A stretch of DNA of 64,000 nucleotides from Streptomyces sp. SCSIO 75703 (GCF_036607905.1 NZ_CP144555.1:2046001-2110000), one strand, 5' to 3'. Shown: positions 9,220-17,710, numbered from the stretch's first letter. Notes: generated by a model from the letters alone, not told the origin. Numbers and translations are program-made.

Positions 9220-9781
9220 CGGCGGTCCTTCCCGCTCCACCACCTCCGCGAAGATCGTGGTGGCGGGCGGCTTCGGCGTGGGCAAGACCACGTTCGTCGG
9301 CGCCGTCTCGGAGATCAACCCGCTGCGCACAGAGGCCGTGATGACTTCCGCTTCGGCGGGCATCGACGACCTCACCCACACGGGGGACAAGACGACCACG
9401 ACGGTCGCCATGGACTTCGGCCGCATCACGCTCGACCAGGACCTGATCCTCTACCTCTTCGGCACCCCGGGCCAGGACCGCTTCTGGTTCATGTGGGACG
9501 ACCTGGTCCGCGGCGCCATCGGCGCCGTGGTCCTCGTCGACACGAGGAGGCTCGCCGACTGCTTCCCCGCGGTCGACTACTTCGAGAACTCCGGCCTGCC
9601 CTTCGTCATCGCGCTCAACGGCTTCGACGGCCAGCAGCCGTACAACCCCGACGAGGTGCGCGAGGCCCTGCAGATCGGTCCGGACACCCCGATCATCACG
9701 ACGGACGCCCGGCATCGCGCCGACGCCAAGTCGACGCTGATCACCCTGGTGGAGCACGCGCTCATGGCGCGGCTGCGGTAA
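9200..9781 (+). CDS. cvnD2: Small Ras-like GTPase CvnD (second copy)
   Basis: 193 aa from GTG 9200. Walker A GGFGVGKT, GTPGQDRF switch segment and degenerate NGFD motif are as in CvnD1. Differences are concentrated in the first 15 residues and scattered synonymous sites; 9386-9606 is identical to 4097-4317. This is the last gene of the second conservon, followed at once by a strong terminator. Confidence 0.94.
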   Translation: MDFASSSGGPSRSTTSAKIVVAGGFGVGKTTFVGAVSEINPLRTEAVMTSASAGIDDLTHTGDKTTTTVAMDFGRITLDQDLILYLFGTPGQDRFWFMWDDLVRGAIGAVVLVDTRRLADCFPAVDYFENSGLPFVIALNGFDGQQPYNPDEVREALQIGPDTPIITTDARHRADAKSTLITLVEHALMARLR

Positions 9782-9795
9782 CGGGGACCGCGCGG

Positions 9796-9846
9796 AACGA
9801 CTTGGGGGGTGCCTCTCTCTGCGGAGAGGCACCCCCCAAGTCGTTT
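9796..9846 (+). terminator. Long perfect hairpin after cvnD2
   Basis: Arms 9796-9817 and 9824-9845 form a perfect 22-bp stem with a 6-nt loop, followed by a short T/C run. It starts 15 nt after the cvnD2 stop and should end the conservon transcript. Confidence 0.88.
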
Positions 9847-9873
9847 CCCCCCCTCCCCGCGCGCCTCGGGAAC

Positions 9874-9918
9874 GCCGAAGGGGCCCCACACCCGTGACGG
9901 GTGTGGGGCCCCTTCGGC
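9874..9918. terminator. Second long hairpin, probably terminator of accE
   Basis: Arms 9874-9895 and 9897-9918 are perfectly complementary over 22 bp around a central G, so the real loop is a few bases wider. It lies 22 nt from the accE stop and 28 nt from the first hairpin, insulating convergent transcription units. Confidence 0.85.
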
Positions 9919-9940
9919 CGTGCGTGGCGTACGCGGGCGC

Positions 9941-10132
9941 TCAGCGCCAGCTGTGCGGGGCGCGGAAGCCGGGCTCGCGCTCCAGGCGGCGCCAGCCGGC
10001 GCGGACGCGCCCGTGGGCGGGGGCGATCTCGGCGGGGCGGGCGGCGGCGCGGGCCAGCAGGAGGGCCGTGATGGCGGCGACCTCCTCGGGCTCGGCGTGG
10101 CCCTTCTCGACGCGGATGTCGGCAGTGCTCAT
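9941..10132 (-). CDS. accE: Acyl-CoA carboxylase epsilon subunit
   Basis: 63-aa small protein with the epsilon-subunit pattern (IRVEKGHAEPEEVAAITALL, then basic GRVRAGWRRLEREPGFRAPHSW). In actinomycetes epsilon binds the beta carboxyltransferase and stimulates the alpha-beta complex. It lies 45 nt downstream of accB on the same strand, the usual order, and ends at a strong hairpin. Confidence 0.9.
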   Translation of the reverse strand: MSTADIRVEKGHAEPEEVAAITALLLARAAARPAEIAPAHGRVRAGWRRLEREPGFRAPHSWR

Positions 10133-10177
10133 GGTGTGAGTCTTTCTGGGTGAGGGGTCCGCGGGGTGTCCGCCCGG

Positions 10178-11761
10178 TTACTGGGGCGGGTTGCCGTGCT
10201 TGCGGGACGGCAGGTCGGCGTGCTTGGTCTGGAGCATCGCCAGGGACCTGACCAGGACCTCGCGGGTCTCGGCGGGGTCGATGACGTCGTCGACGAGGCC
10301 GCGCTCGGCCGCGTAGTACGGGTGCATCAGCTCCGCCTTGTACTCCTTGACCATGCGGGCCCGCATGGCCTCGGGGTCCTCGGCGCCCGCGATCTGGCGG
10401 CGGAAGATGACGTTGGCGGCGCCCTCGGCGCCCATCACGGCGATCTCGTTGGTGGGCCAGGCGTAGGTGAGGTCGGCGCCGATGGACTGGCTGTCCATGA
10501 CGATGTAGGCGCCGCCGTACGCCTTGCGCAGGATGAGGGAGATCCGCGGGACGGTCGCGTTGCAGTAGGCGTAGAGCAGCTTGGCGCCGTGGCGGATGAT
10601 GCCGCCGTGCTCCTGGTCGACGCCGGGCAGGAAGCCGGGCACGTCCAGCAGCGTGACGATCGGGATGTTGAACGCGTCGCACATCTGGACGAAGCGCGCC
10701 GCCTTCTCGCTCGCCTCGATGTCCAGCACCCCGGCCAGCGCCTGCGGCTGGTTGGCGACGATGCCGACGACCTGTCCGTCCAGGCGGGCCAGGGCGCAGA
10801 TGATGTTGCGCGCCCAGCGCTCGTGGACCTCCAGGTACTCGCCGTCGTCGACGATCTCCTCGATGACCTTGGTCATGTCGTACGGGCGGTTGCCGTCGAC
10901 CGGGACCAGGTCCAGGAGGGCGTCGCCGCGGCGGTCCGCCGGGTCGGCGCACTCGGTGCGCGGCGGGTTCTCCCGGTTGTTCTGCGGCAGCATCGACAGC
11001 AGGTAGCGCACCTCGGCGAGGCACGTCTCCTCGTCGTCGTAGGCGAAGTGGCACACGCCGCTGGTCTCGGCGTGCACGTCGGCGCCGCCCAGGCCGTTCT
11101 GGGTGATCTCCTCGCCGGTGACGGCCTTGACGACGTCCGGGCCGGTGATGAACATCTGCGAGGTCTCGCGGACCATGAACACGAAGTCCGTCAGCGCCGG
11201 ACTGTAGGCCGCCCCGCCCGCGCACGGGCCGAGCATCACGCTGATCTGCGGGATGACACCCGACGCCCTGGTGTTGCGCTGGAAGATGCCGCCGTACCCG
11301 GCGAGCGCGGAGACACCCTCCTGGATACGCGCACCGGCCCCGTCGTTCAGGGAGACCAGGGGAGCACCGGCCGCGATGGCCATGTCCATGATCTTGTGGA
11401 TCTTGGTCGCGTGGGCCTCGCCCAGCGCACCGCCGAAGATCCGGAAGTCGTGCGCGTACACGAAGACCGTCCGGCCCTCGACCGTGCCCCACCCGGTGAC
11501 CACACCGTCCGTGTACGGCCGCTTCGCCTCCAGACCGAAGCCGCTCGCCCGGTGCCGGCGGAGCTGTTCGACCTCCTGGAAGGAGCCGGGGTCGAGCAGC
11601 AGCTCGATCCGCTCGCGTGCCGTCAGCTTGCCCTTGGCGTGCTGCGCCGCCGTCGCCTTCTCGCTCGGCCCGGCCACGGCCCGCGCACGGATGTCGTGCA
11701 GCTCGGCCACTCGCCCGCGCGCGTCCGTCGGCTCGCCCGGCGCCTCATCCAAAACGGTCAT
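10178..11761 (-). CDS. accB: Acyl-CoA carboxylase beta subunit (carboxyltransferase)
   Basis: 527-aa biotin-dependent carboxyltransferase of the acetyl/propionyl-CoA carboxylase family, supplying malonyl- and methylmalonyl-CoA for fatty acids and polyketides. The two crotonase-like halves are visible (LNDGAGARIQEGVSALAGYG; LLDVPGFLPGVDQEHGGIIRHGAKLLYAY). The specificity position in the GGAYxVM motif is Ile (residue 420). From published work on S. coelicolor, Ile here marks AccB-type enzymes that also take acetyl-CoA, while PccB has Asp. The biotinylated alpha subunit is not in the window. Confidence 0.93.
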   Translation of the reverse strand: MTVLDEAPGEPTDARGRVAELHDIRARAVAGPSEKATAAQHAKGKLTARERIELLLDPGSFQEVEQLRRHRASGFGLEAKRPYTDGVVTGWGTVEGRTVFVYAHDFRIFGGALGEAHATKIHKIMDMAIAAGAPLVSLNDGAGARIQEGVSALAGYGGIFQRNTRASGVIPQISVMLGPCAGGAAYSPALTDFVFMVRETSQMFITGPDVVKAVTGEEITQNGLGGADVHAETSGVCHFAYDDEETCLAEVRYLLSMLPQNNRENPPRTECADPADRRGDALLDLVPVDGNRPYDMTKVIEEIVDDGEYLEVHERWARNIICALARLDGQVVGIVANQPQALAGVLDIEASEKAARFVQMCDAFNIPIVTLLDVPGFLPGVDQEHGGIIRHGAKLLYAYCNATVPRISLILRKAYGGAYIVMDSQSIGADLTYAWPTNEIAVMGAEGAANVIFRRQIAGAEDPEAMRARMVKEYKAELMHPYYAAERGLVDDVIDPAETREVLVRSLAMLQTKHADLPSRKHGNPPQ

Positions 11762-12167
11762 GTAGCGACCTTACGGAGCAGACCAAGGAAACCGGCCCGT
11801 CCACTCCGTACAGTCTCCGTGGCGTTTTCCTGGTGCCCTTGAACAGAACCCCGGCCCACGGCAGCCCTTTCGACTGCGCGGAGGGTCCCGGGCTTGTAGG
11901 GGTTGCACAAATCACTCCGGCGCAGGGCCACCTCACATCGCCCGCCGCGCGTACCACCTCCGGAGTGACGCCCGCCGCCCGGGGCGCCGGACGGGCGGTG
12001 TTCGGCCATCCTGCCGCGTGGCGCGTGGACAGGCGCGCGTGACGGCCATAACGTTGAATATTGAACGGAATGCGTCTACAGTCGAGAGCGTTGCACTGGT
12101 TGAACATTCAACATCACCGGTCGTACGCCGCCCGGCGTCACGTCCCCGTCCCCTTCAGGAGCACACC
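11762..12167. promoter_or_regulatory. Divergent control region accB / yceI
   Basis: 406-nt divergent gap. For yceI (plus): TTGAAT at 12054-12059, 17-nt spacer, TACAGT at 12077-12082, and AGGAG at 12157-12161. GTTGAATATTGAAC (12053-12066) overlaps the -35, and the palindrome GTTGAA-CA-TTCAAC (12099-12112) lies just after the expected start point; both look like MarR-type operators. On the accB side an 8-bp inverted repeat CACTCCGG / CCGGAGTG (11913-11920, 11960-11967) is visible but no clear minus-strand promoter. Confidence 0.6.
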
Positions 12168-12770
12168 ATGGGCCTCTTCAACCGCACCAACTCCGCCGCC
12201 TCCGCCGCTGCCGCCCCGGTCAACCCCGACCTGGCCGCGCTGACCGGCGAGTACACCCTCGACCCGGCCCACTCCACGCTCGGCTTCGTCGCCCGGCACG
12301 CGATGGTCACCAACGTCAAGGGCAAGTTCAACGACTTCGGCGGCACCCTGCACCTGGACGGCAGCGACCCGTCCCGCTCCACCGCCGCCCTGGACATCAC
12401 GATGGACAGCATCGACACCGGCTCGGCGGACCGCGACGGCCACCTCAAGAGCGCGGACTTCTTCAAGACGGAGGAGTTCCCCAAGATGACCTTCCGCTCC
12501 ACCAAGGCGGAGGCCCTGGGCGGCGACGACTACCGCATCACCGGTGACCTCACCATCCTCGGCACCACCAAGCCGATCACCATCGACCTGGAGTTCAACG
12601 GCGCCGCCACCGACCCCTTCGGCAACGAGCGCGTCGGTTTCGAGGGCAAGGCCGAGCTCCTGCGCTCCGAGTGGGGCCTGACCTGGAACGCGGCCCTGGA
12701 GACGGGTGGCGTGCTGGTCTCCGACAAGATCAAGCTGAACTTCGACATCTCCGCGATCAAGCAGGCCTGA
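12168..12770 (+). CDS. YceI-family periplasmic/lipid-binding-like protein
   Basis: 200 aa from ATG 12168 (AGGAG 7 nt upstream); the frame is open further upstream but without a ribosome site. The sequence has the YceI lipocalin-like beta-barrel pattern (YTLDPAHSTLGFVARHAMVTNVKGKFNDFGG; DGHLKSADFFKTEEFPKMTFRST; GDLTILGTTKPITIDLEFNG). Family members bind polyisoprenoid-like lipids. There is no signal peptide: an Ala/Pro-rich cytoplasmic N-terminus precedes the domain. In actinomycetes such genes are often under MarR-type stress regulators, matching the operator seen upstream. Confidence 0.9.
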   Translation: MGLFNRTNSAASAAAAPVNPDLAALTGEYTLDPAHSTLGFVARHAMVTNVKGKFNDFGGTLHLDGSDPSRSTAALDITMDSIDTGSADRDGHLKSADFFKTEEFPKMTFRSTKAEALGGDDYRITGDLTILGTTKPITIDLEFNGAATDPFGNERVGFEGKAELLRSEWGLTWNAALETGGVLVSDKIKLNFDISAIKQA

Positions 12771-12787
12771 GGCCCGCCGCCGCACGG

Positions 12788-12822
12788 AGGCGGGGCCGGC
12801 GCACACCGCGCCGGCCCCGCCT
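12788..12822 (+). terminator. Terminator of yceI
   Basis: Perfect 15-bp GC stem (12788-12802 / 12808-12822) with ACACC loop, 17 nt after the yceI stop, followed by TTCG. Confidence 0.85.
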
Positions 12823-12902
12823 TCGCCTGTCCCGGCCCCCGACGGGACCACCGGGCTCCGCGTCCCGGGGCGCCGCGGCCTCCCGGGCCCGGTCCGCCCG
12901 GC

Positions 12903-14255
12903 TCAGAAACCGCCGCCGAAGTCCCCTCCGCCACCGCCGAAGTCGCCGCCGCCGCCGAAGTCCCCGCCGCCGAAACCGCCCCCGAAGTCGCCGGGATCGA
13001 AGTCCGCGCCGGAGACGTCACCGCCCTGGTGGCCGCCGAAGTCGCCGTACCCGCCGCCGTAGCCGGCCGCGTAGGACGGGGAGGACATCATGCCGCCGAG
13101 CACGGTGCCGACCAGCAGTCCCGGCAGGATGCCCCCGCCGAAGTAACCGCCCGCCCAGGGGCCGTACGCCGGCCCCGCGTCCCAGTAGGGCCGGCGGCCC
13201 TGATCGGTGTCGACCTCGCGGACCAGCGGGTCCAGGCCGTCCGAGAGCCGGGCCCGGTCCGCGGCGCAGACCGGCACCTCGCGGGTCGCGCCGCCGGGCG
13301 GCGTCCAGGCCGCGTCGGCGACCGAGGGCCCGTGGCGCGGGTCGAAGAAGCAGGGCGGGCGCCGCTCGGGCAGCGGCCGGCCCTCCCGGCGGGCGGCGAG
13401 CTGCGCCAGCGCGAAGCGGCCGTCCTCCAGTGCCTCGGTCACCGCGCGCACGTCCTCGGGCCGCCGGGCATCCGCCATGGCCGTCTTCGCCTGCTCGTAG
13501 GCGTCCAGCCCGCGTTCGTAGTCGGCGCGCATCGCGTCGTCGGCGCCGGGCTCGAAGGGGCGGAAGTCGAGGCGGTCCAGTTCCTCGCCGAACTCCGTGA
13601 TGTCCTCGTCGACCACCACCCGCAGCCGCTCCAGCGCCGCCCGCTGCTCCTCCTCGCGGCGGCGCCGGGCGCGGCGCACCAGGGCGTAGCCGCCCGCGCC
13701 GGCCACCACCACGACCGCTCCCGCGGTGAGCAGCGTGGTCGTCGACACCGAGCCGCCGGTGGCCCAGGTCGAGGGCGCCGAACCGTGCACGCTGCGCAGC
13801 GCGGCGTCGACGAAGTCGTTGAGCTGGGCCTTGGGGTCGGACGTGCCCTGCACCGAGCCGACCAGGTTGGAGACGCCCTGGCGGCTGAGCACGCCGCTGT
13901 CGGCGCGCGCGTCGAAGCGGTCGCCGAGCCGGACCCCGTACAGGCCGGTGAGCCCGGCCTGCGTGCGCAGGTGCTGGAAGAGGTCCTGGGTGGGGTAGTC
14001 GGCCGGGAGCACCACGACGAGCACCGGCTTGTCCGCGTCCCGGATCTTGTCGGAGAGCGCGTCGGCGTCCGCCTTCGACAACAGGTGCGAGGCGTCGGGA
14101 TCGACGTAGACGGGGCGTTCGCGCAGGGCCTCGGCGATGGTCGGGACGTCGGTGACCGCCTGCGCTCCGGGCGTGCCGGTCGTCAGCACCGCGAGCGCGG
14201 CGACGACGGGCACGATCAGCAGGCGTACGAGGAATTGCGTGCGGGCGCCCTTCAT
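12903..14255 (-). CDS. Secreted/membrane protein with Gly-rich C-terminal tail
   Basis: 450 aa. It has a signal peptide (RFLVRLLIVPVVAALAVL-type hydrophobic run ending near AQA). A roughly 130-residue extracellular domain with YVDPDASHLLSKADADAL and KPVLVVVLPADYP follows, resembling TPM-type domains (uncertain). A membrane span near residues 170-195 (TLLTAGAVVVVAGAGGYALV) is followed by a basic stop-transfer RRARRRREEE. The cytoplasmic part has a helical charged stretch and a conserved CFFDPRHGPS...VPVCAADRARL segment. The end is built of FGGG/DFGGGG repeats. The function is not known; the layout is common in Streptomyces proteins of the TPM group. Confidence 0.8.
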   Translation of the reverse strand: MKGARTQFLVRLLIVPVVAALAVLTTGTPGAQAVTDVPTIAEALRERPVYVDPDASHLLSKADADALSDKIRDADKPVLVVVLPADYPTQDLFQHLRTQAGLTGLYGVRLGDRFDARADSGVLSRQGVSNLVGSVQGTSDPKAQLNDFVDAALRSVHGSAPSTWATGGSVSTTTLLTAGAVVVVAGAGGYALVRRARRRREEEQRAALERLRVVVDEDITEFGEELDRLDFRPFEPGADDAMRADYERGLDAYEQAKTAMADARRPEDVRAVTEALEDGRFALAQLAARREGRPLPERRPPCFFDPRHGPSVADAAWTPPGGATREVPVCAADRARLSDGLDPLVREVDTDQGRRPYWDAGPAYGPWAGGYFGGGILPGLLVGTVLGGMMSSPSYAAGYGGGYGDFGGHQGGDVSGADFDPGDFGGGFGGGDFGGGGDFGGGGGDFGGGF

Positions 14256-14349
14256 ACGTGCGAACGTACCCGAATTTCCCCTGCGCCGAGACTCCGGGGC
14301 CGTCCTTCCGGATCGTGCCGCGGGCCGCGGCGCAGGGGGCGTGCGGGGT

Positions 14350-15954
14350 TCAGCGGGCCGGTGCGACCCCCGCGCGGAGCAGGCCGTAGGTGTAGGCGTC
14401 CTCCAGGGCCTGCCAGGAGGCGGCGATGACGTTGTCGGCGACGCCGACCGTGGACCACTCCCCCCTGCCGTCGGCCGTGGAGATGAGCACCCGGGTCGTG
14501 GAGTGGGTGCCGTGCCTGCCCTCCAGGATGCGGACCTTGTAGTCCACCAGGCCCAGCTTGGCCAGCTCGGGGTAGATCTTCTCCAGCGCCACCCGCAGCG
14601 CCCGGTCCAGGGCGTTGACCGGGCCGTTGCCCTCGGCGGTGGCGACGATGCGCTCGCCCTTGGCCCAGAGCTTGACCGTGGCCTCGTTGGCGTGGGTGCC
14701 GTCGGGGCGGTCCTCGGCGATCGCGCGCCAGGACTCGACGTCGAAGTACTTCAGCGGGCCGCCCTCGACCTCGGCGCGCAGCAGCAGTTCGAAGGAGGCG
14801 TCGGCGGCCTCGTAGGTGTAGCCCTGCAGTTCGCGTTCCTTGACGCGCTCGACGACCCGGCCGACCAGTTCGCGGTCGCCGCCGAGGTCGATGCCGAGTT
14901 CCTTGCCCTTCAGCTCGATCGAGGCGCGGCCGGCCATGTCGGAGACCAGCATCCGCATGGTGTTGCCGACCTCTTCGGGGTCGATGTGCTGGTACAGGTC
15001 GGGGTCGACCTTGATGGCGGAGGCGTGGAGTCCGGCCTTGTGCGCGAAGGCGGAGAGGCCGACGTAGGGCTGGTGGGTGGAGGGGGCCAGGTTGACCACC
15101 TCGGCGATGGCGTGCGAGATGCGGGTCATCTCGCGCAGTCGGCCCTCGGGGAGGACCTTCTTGCCGTACTTCAGCTCCAGGGCGGCGACCACCGGGAACA
15201 GGTTGGCGTTGCCGACGCGCTCGCCGTAGCCGTTGGCGGTGCACTGGACGTGGGTGGCGCCCGCGTCGACCGCGGCCAGGGTGTTGGCCACGGCGCAGCC
15301 GGTGTCGTCCTGGGCGTGGACGCCGAGCCGGGCGCCGGTGTCGGCGAGGACGGTGGCGACGACGGCCTGGATCTGGGCGGGGAGCATGCCGCCGTTGGTG
15401 TCACAGAGGATGACCACGTCGGCGCCCGCCTCCGCGGCGGTGCGCACGACGGCCTTGGCGTACTCGGGGTTGGCGCGGTAGCCGTCGAAGAAGTGCTCGC
15501 AGTCGACGAAGACCCGGCGGCCCTGCGCGGTCAGGTGGGCGACGGTGTCGCGGACCATCTCCAGGTTCTCGTCGAGGGTGGTGCGCAGGGCCAGTTCGAC
15601 GTGCCGGTCGTGGGACTTGGCGACCAGGGTGATGACCTGGGCCCCGGAGGCGAGGAGCGCGTTGACCTGCGGGTCCTCGGCGGCGGTCGCGCCGGGCCGG
15701 CGGGTGGCGCCGAAGGCGACGAGCCGGGCGTGCCGGAAGTCGATCTCCTCCTGGGCGCGGGCGAAGAACTCGGTGTCGCGGGGGTTGGCGCCCGGCCAGC
15801 CGCCCTCGATGAAGCCGACGCCGAAATCGTCCAGGTGCCGTGCGATGGCCAGCTTGTCCGCGACGGTGAGGTTGATGCCCTCCCGCTGCGCGCCGTCGCG
15901 CAGGGTGGTGTCGAAGACGTGGAACGAGTCGTCGAGCTCGTTGGATGCGGTCAT
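14350..15954 (-). CDS. cimA: (R)-citramalate synthase / LeuA-like
   Basis: 534-aa HMGL-like enzyme with FDTTLRDGAQREG metal-binding start and THVQCTANGYGERVGN, followed by a LeuA-type regulatory domain. The N-terminal GVGFIEGGWPGANPRD is typical of the CimA/LeuA2 branch, which condenses pyruvate with acetyl-CoA to make 2-oxobutyrate for isoleucine. AGGAG precedes ATG 15954. An Ile-Ile leader peptide and attenuator upstream agree with an isoleucine role. Nearby leuB and ilvE are in the same pathway. 2-isopropylmalate synthase activity is the main alternative. Confidence 0.9.
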   Translation of the reverse strand: MTASNELDDSFHVFDTTLRDGAQREGINLTVADKLAIARHLDDFGVGFIEGGWPGANPRDTEFFARAQEEIDFRHARLVAFGATRRPGATAAEDPQVNALLASGAQVITLVAKSHDRHVELALRTTLDENLEMVRDTVAHLTAQGRRVFVDCEHFFDGYRANPEYAKAVVRTAAEAGADVVILCDTNGGMLPAQIQAVVATVLADTGARLGVHAQDDTGCAVANTLAAVDAGATHVQCTANGYGERVGNANLFPVVAALELKYGKKVLPEGRLREMTRISHAIAEVVNLAPSTHQPYVGLSAFAHKAGLHASAIKVDPDLYQHIDPEEVGNTMRMLVSDMAGRASIELKGKELGIDLGGDRELVGRVVERVKERELQGYTYEAADASFELLLRAEVEGGPLKYFDVESWRAIAEDRPDGTHANEATVKLWAKGERIVATAEGNGPVNALDRALRVALEKIYPELAKLGLVDYKVRILEGRHGTHSTTRVLISTADGRGEWSTVGVADNVIAASWQALEDAYTYGLLRAGVAPAR

Positions 15955-16059
15955 GTCTCAGGCTCCTGTGTTGGATCTCGGTCTACCGGAATGACCGGTT
16001 CCACCGTCCCCTATGATCCCTCGCGCTCCCCTCCCGGCTGGAGGTGGGCCGGGAAAACG

Positions 16060-16085
16060 AAAAACCTCTCGCGGGTGCGAGAGGT
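16060..16085 (-). terminator. Attenuator terminator upstream of cimA
   Basis: On the minus strand ACCTCTCGC-ACCC-GCGAGAGGT (plus positions 16077-16085 / 16064-16072) is followed by TTTTT. A classic intrinsic terminator lying 106 nt before the cimA start codon, after the leader peptide. Confidence 0.85.
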
Positions 16086-16139
16086 CTGCGCGCGGGTCGA
16101 GGACGACGGTGTCCGCCCGTACCTGGTCGTACGAGGCGG

Positions 16140-16175
16140 TCACTGCGGACCGGCGCGCCTGCTGCCAATAATCAT
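16140..16175 (-). CDS. Putative cimA leader peptide MIIGSRRAGPQ
   Basis: 11-codon reading frame starting ATG at 16175 and ending TGA at 16140, with two adjacent ATT isoleucine codons at positions 2-3. It lies 54 nt before the terminator stem, nearly the same spacing as the ilvB leader below. No clear Shine-Dalgarno is seen (CTCGTTCGCC precedes ATG). The inferred role is ribosome-mediated attenuation: stalling at Ile codons would prevent the terminator. ATT is rare in this genome, which strengthens the case. Confidence 0.6.
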   Translation of the reverse strand: MIIGSRRAGPQ

Positions 16176-16349
16176 GGCGAACGAGAGCACGGGGGCAGTC
16201 TGGCACAATCCGCCCGCCACCTCATGACCGTCTCAGGATGCGGGCACGGACGCGGGCGGATCCGGACGGGCCGGACGGCCGCGGCGTGTCGTGGGAGCGG
16301 ACGGGCCGGAGGGCCGGGCCGCGCGCCGGGGCCGTCGCCCGGACCGCCC

Positions 16350-16380
16350 TCCGCCCGCCGGGGCGGCTCCGGCGGGCGGA
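16350..16380 (-). terminator. Terminator of ilvE
   Basis: 12-bp perfect stem (16350-16361 / 16369-16380) with 7-nt loop, 17 nt beyond the ilvE stop. Confidence 0.75.
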
Positions 16381-16396
16381 CGGGACGGGGCGGGGG

Positions 16397-17485
16397 TCAG
16401 GCGAGCGTGTGCATCCAGCCGTGGGTGTCCGGGGCGGTGCCGCGCTGGATGTCGAGCAGGGTCCGGCGCAGCCGCTGGGTGACCTCGCCAGGCTCGCCGC
16501 CGCTCTGCTGCCACTCGGCGCCGGCCCGCTTGACGGTGCCGACCGGGGTGATCACGGCCGCGGTGCCGCAGGCGAAGACCTCGGTCAGGGTGCCGTTCTC
16601 GGCGTCACGCTGCCACTGCTCGACCGAGACGCGGCCCTCCTCCGCCTGGTAGCCGAGGTCACGGGCGACGGTCAGCAGCGAGTCGCGGGTGACGCCCTCC
16701 AGGATGGAGCCGGTGAGGGAGGGGGTGACGATGCGGTCGCCGTAGACGAAGTACAGGTTCATGCCGCCCAGCTCCTCGACCCAGCGGTGCTCGACCGCGT
16801 CGAGGTAGCAGACCTGGTCGCAGCCCTTGGCGGCGGCCTCGGCCTGCGCGAGCAGGGAGGCGGCGTAGTTGCCGCCGGTCTTGGCGTCGCCCATGCCGCC
16901 GGGGACGGCGCGGACGCGGTCCTCGGAGACCCAGATGGAGACGGGCTTCACGCCGCCGGGGAAGTAGGCGCCGGCCGGGGAGGCGATGACCAGGAAGAGG
17001 TACTCGTTGGCCGGCTTGACGCCGAGCCCGACCTCGGTGGCGATCATGAACGGACGCAGGTAGAGGGATTCCTCGCCGCCGTGCGCCGGGACCCAGCCCT
17101 GGTCCTGGCGGACCAGCGCGTCGCACGCCTCGACGAAGGTCTCCACCGGGAGTTCGGGCATGCCGAGCCGGCGGGCGGACGCCTGGAAGCGCCGGGCGTT
17201 CTTCTCGGGGCGGAAGGTGGCGACCGAGCCGTCGGGGCGGCGGTACGCCTTCAGTCCCTCGAAGATCTCCTGCGCGTAGTGCAGGACCATGGTGGCCGGG
17301 TCGAGGGAGAGCGGCGCGTAGGGGACGAGCCGGCCGTCGTGCCAGCCCCGGCCCTCGGTCCACTTGACCGTCACCATGTGATCGGTGAAGTGGCGGCCGA
17401 ACCCGGGGTCGGCCAGGATCGCCTCCCGCTCGGCGGCGGAGAGCGGGCTGGCGGAGGGCTTGAGCTCGATCGTGGGCGTCGTCAT
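16397..17485 (-). CDS. ilvE: Branched-chain amino acid aminotransferase
   Basis: 362-aa class IV PLP aminotransferase doing the last step of Ile, Leu and Val synthesis. Diagnostic segments: [55 protein letters not shown] (PLP-lysine region), [21 protein letters not shown] and [18 protein letters not shown] 17485 has AAGGAC at 17497-17502; an in-frame ATG at 17569 would add 28 Arg/Gly-rich residues and lacks a usable site. Promoter at 17596-17624. Confidence 0.94.
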   Translation of the reverse strand: MTTPTIELKPSASPLSAAEREAILADPGFGRHFTDHMVTVKWTEGRGWHDGRLVPYAPLSLDPATMVLHYAQEIFEGLKAYRRPDGSVATFRPEKNARRFQASARRLGMPELPVETFVEACDALVRQDQGWVPAHGGEESLYLRPFMIATEVGLGVKPANEYLFLVIASPAGAYFPGGVKPVSIWVSEDRVRAVPGGMGDAKTGGNYAASLLAQAEAAAKGCDQVCYLDAVEHRWVEELGGMNLYFVYGDRIVTPSLTGSILEGVTRDSLLTVARDLGYQAEEGRVSVEQWQRDAENGTLTEVFACGTAAVITPVGTVKRAGAEWQQSGGEPGEVTQRLRRTLLDIQRGTAPDTHGWMHTLA

Positions 17486-17595
17486 GGGTTGTTGTCCTTC
17501 ACCGGTTGTCGTGACGGGCCGCGGTCCACGCCCGTACCGGCGGCGGCCGGTGGTAGGACGTCCGAGCATTCCCTCGTGCGGCGACTCCGCGTTCG

Positions 17596-17624
17596 ATTAT
17601 CGCGCGGGGTGCCGTCGGATGAAA
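17596..17624 (-). promoter_or_regulatory. Probable promoter of ilvE
   Basis: Minus-strand TTTCAT (17624-17619), 17-nt spacer, GATAAT (17601-17596): a good sigma-HrdB-like match for this GC-rich genome. Transcription would start near 17589, leaving about 100 nt of leader before ATG 17485. Confidence 0.55.
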
Positions 17625-17675
17625 CGGGGTGAATGCGGCCCGGGGGTCATGGTCGCACCCGGCGGGGACAGGCGA

Positions 17676-17710
17676 AAGCCGCCGGGTGCCTGTGGCGGAC
17701 CCGGCGGCTT
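17676..17710 (-). terminator. Terminator of leuB
   Basis: 12-bp perfect stem AAGCCGCCGGGT / ACCCGGCGGCTT (17676-17687 / 17699-17710), 25 nt after the leuB stop. Confidence 0.8.
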
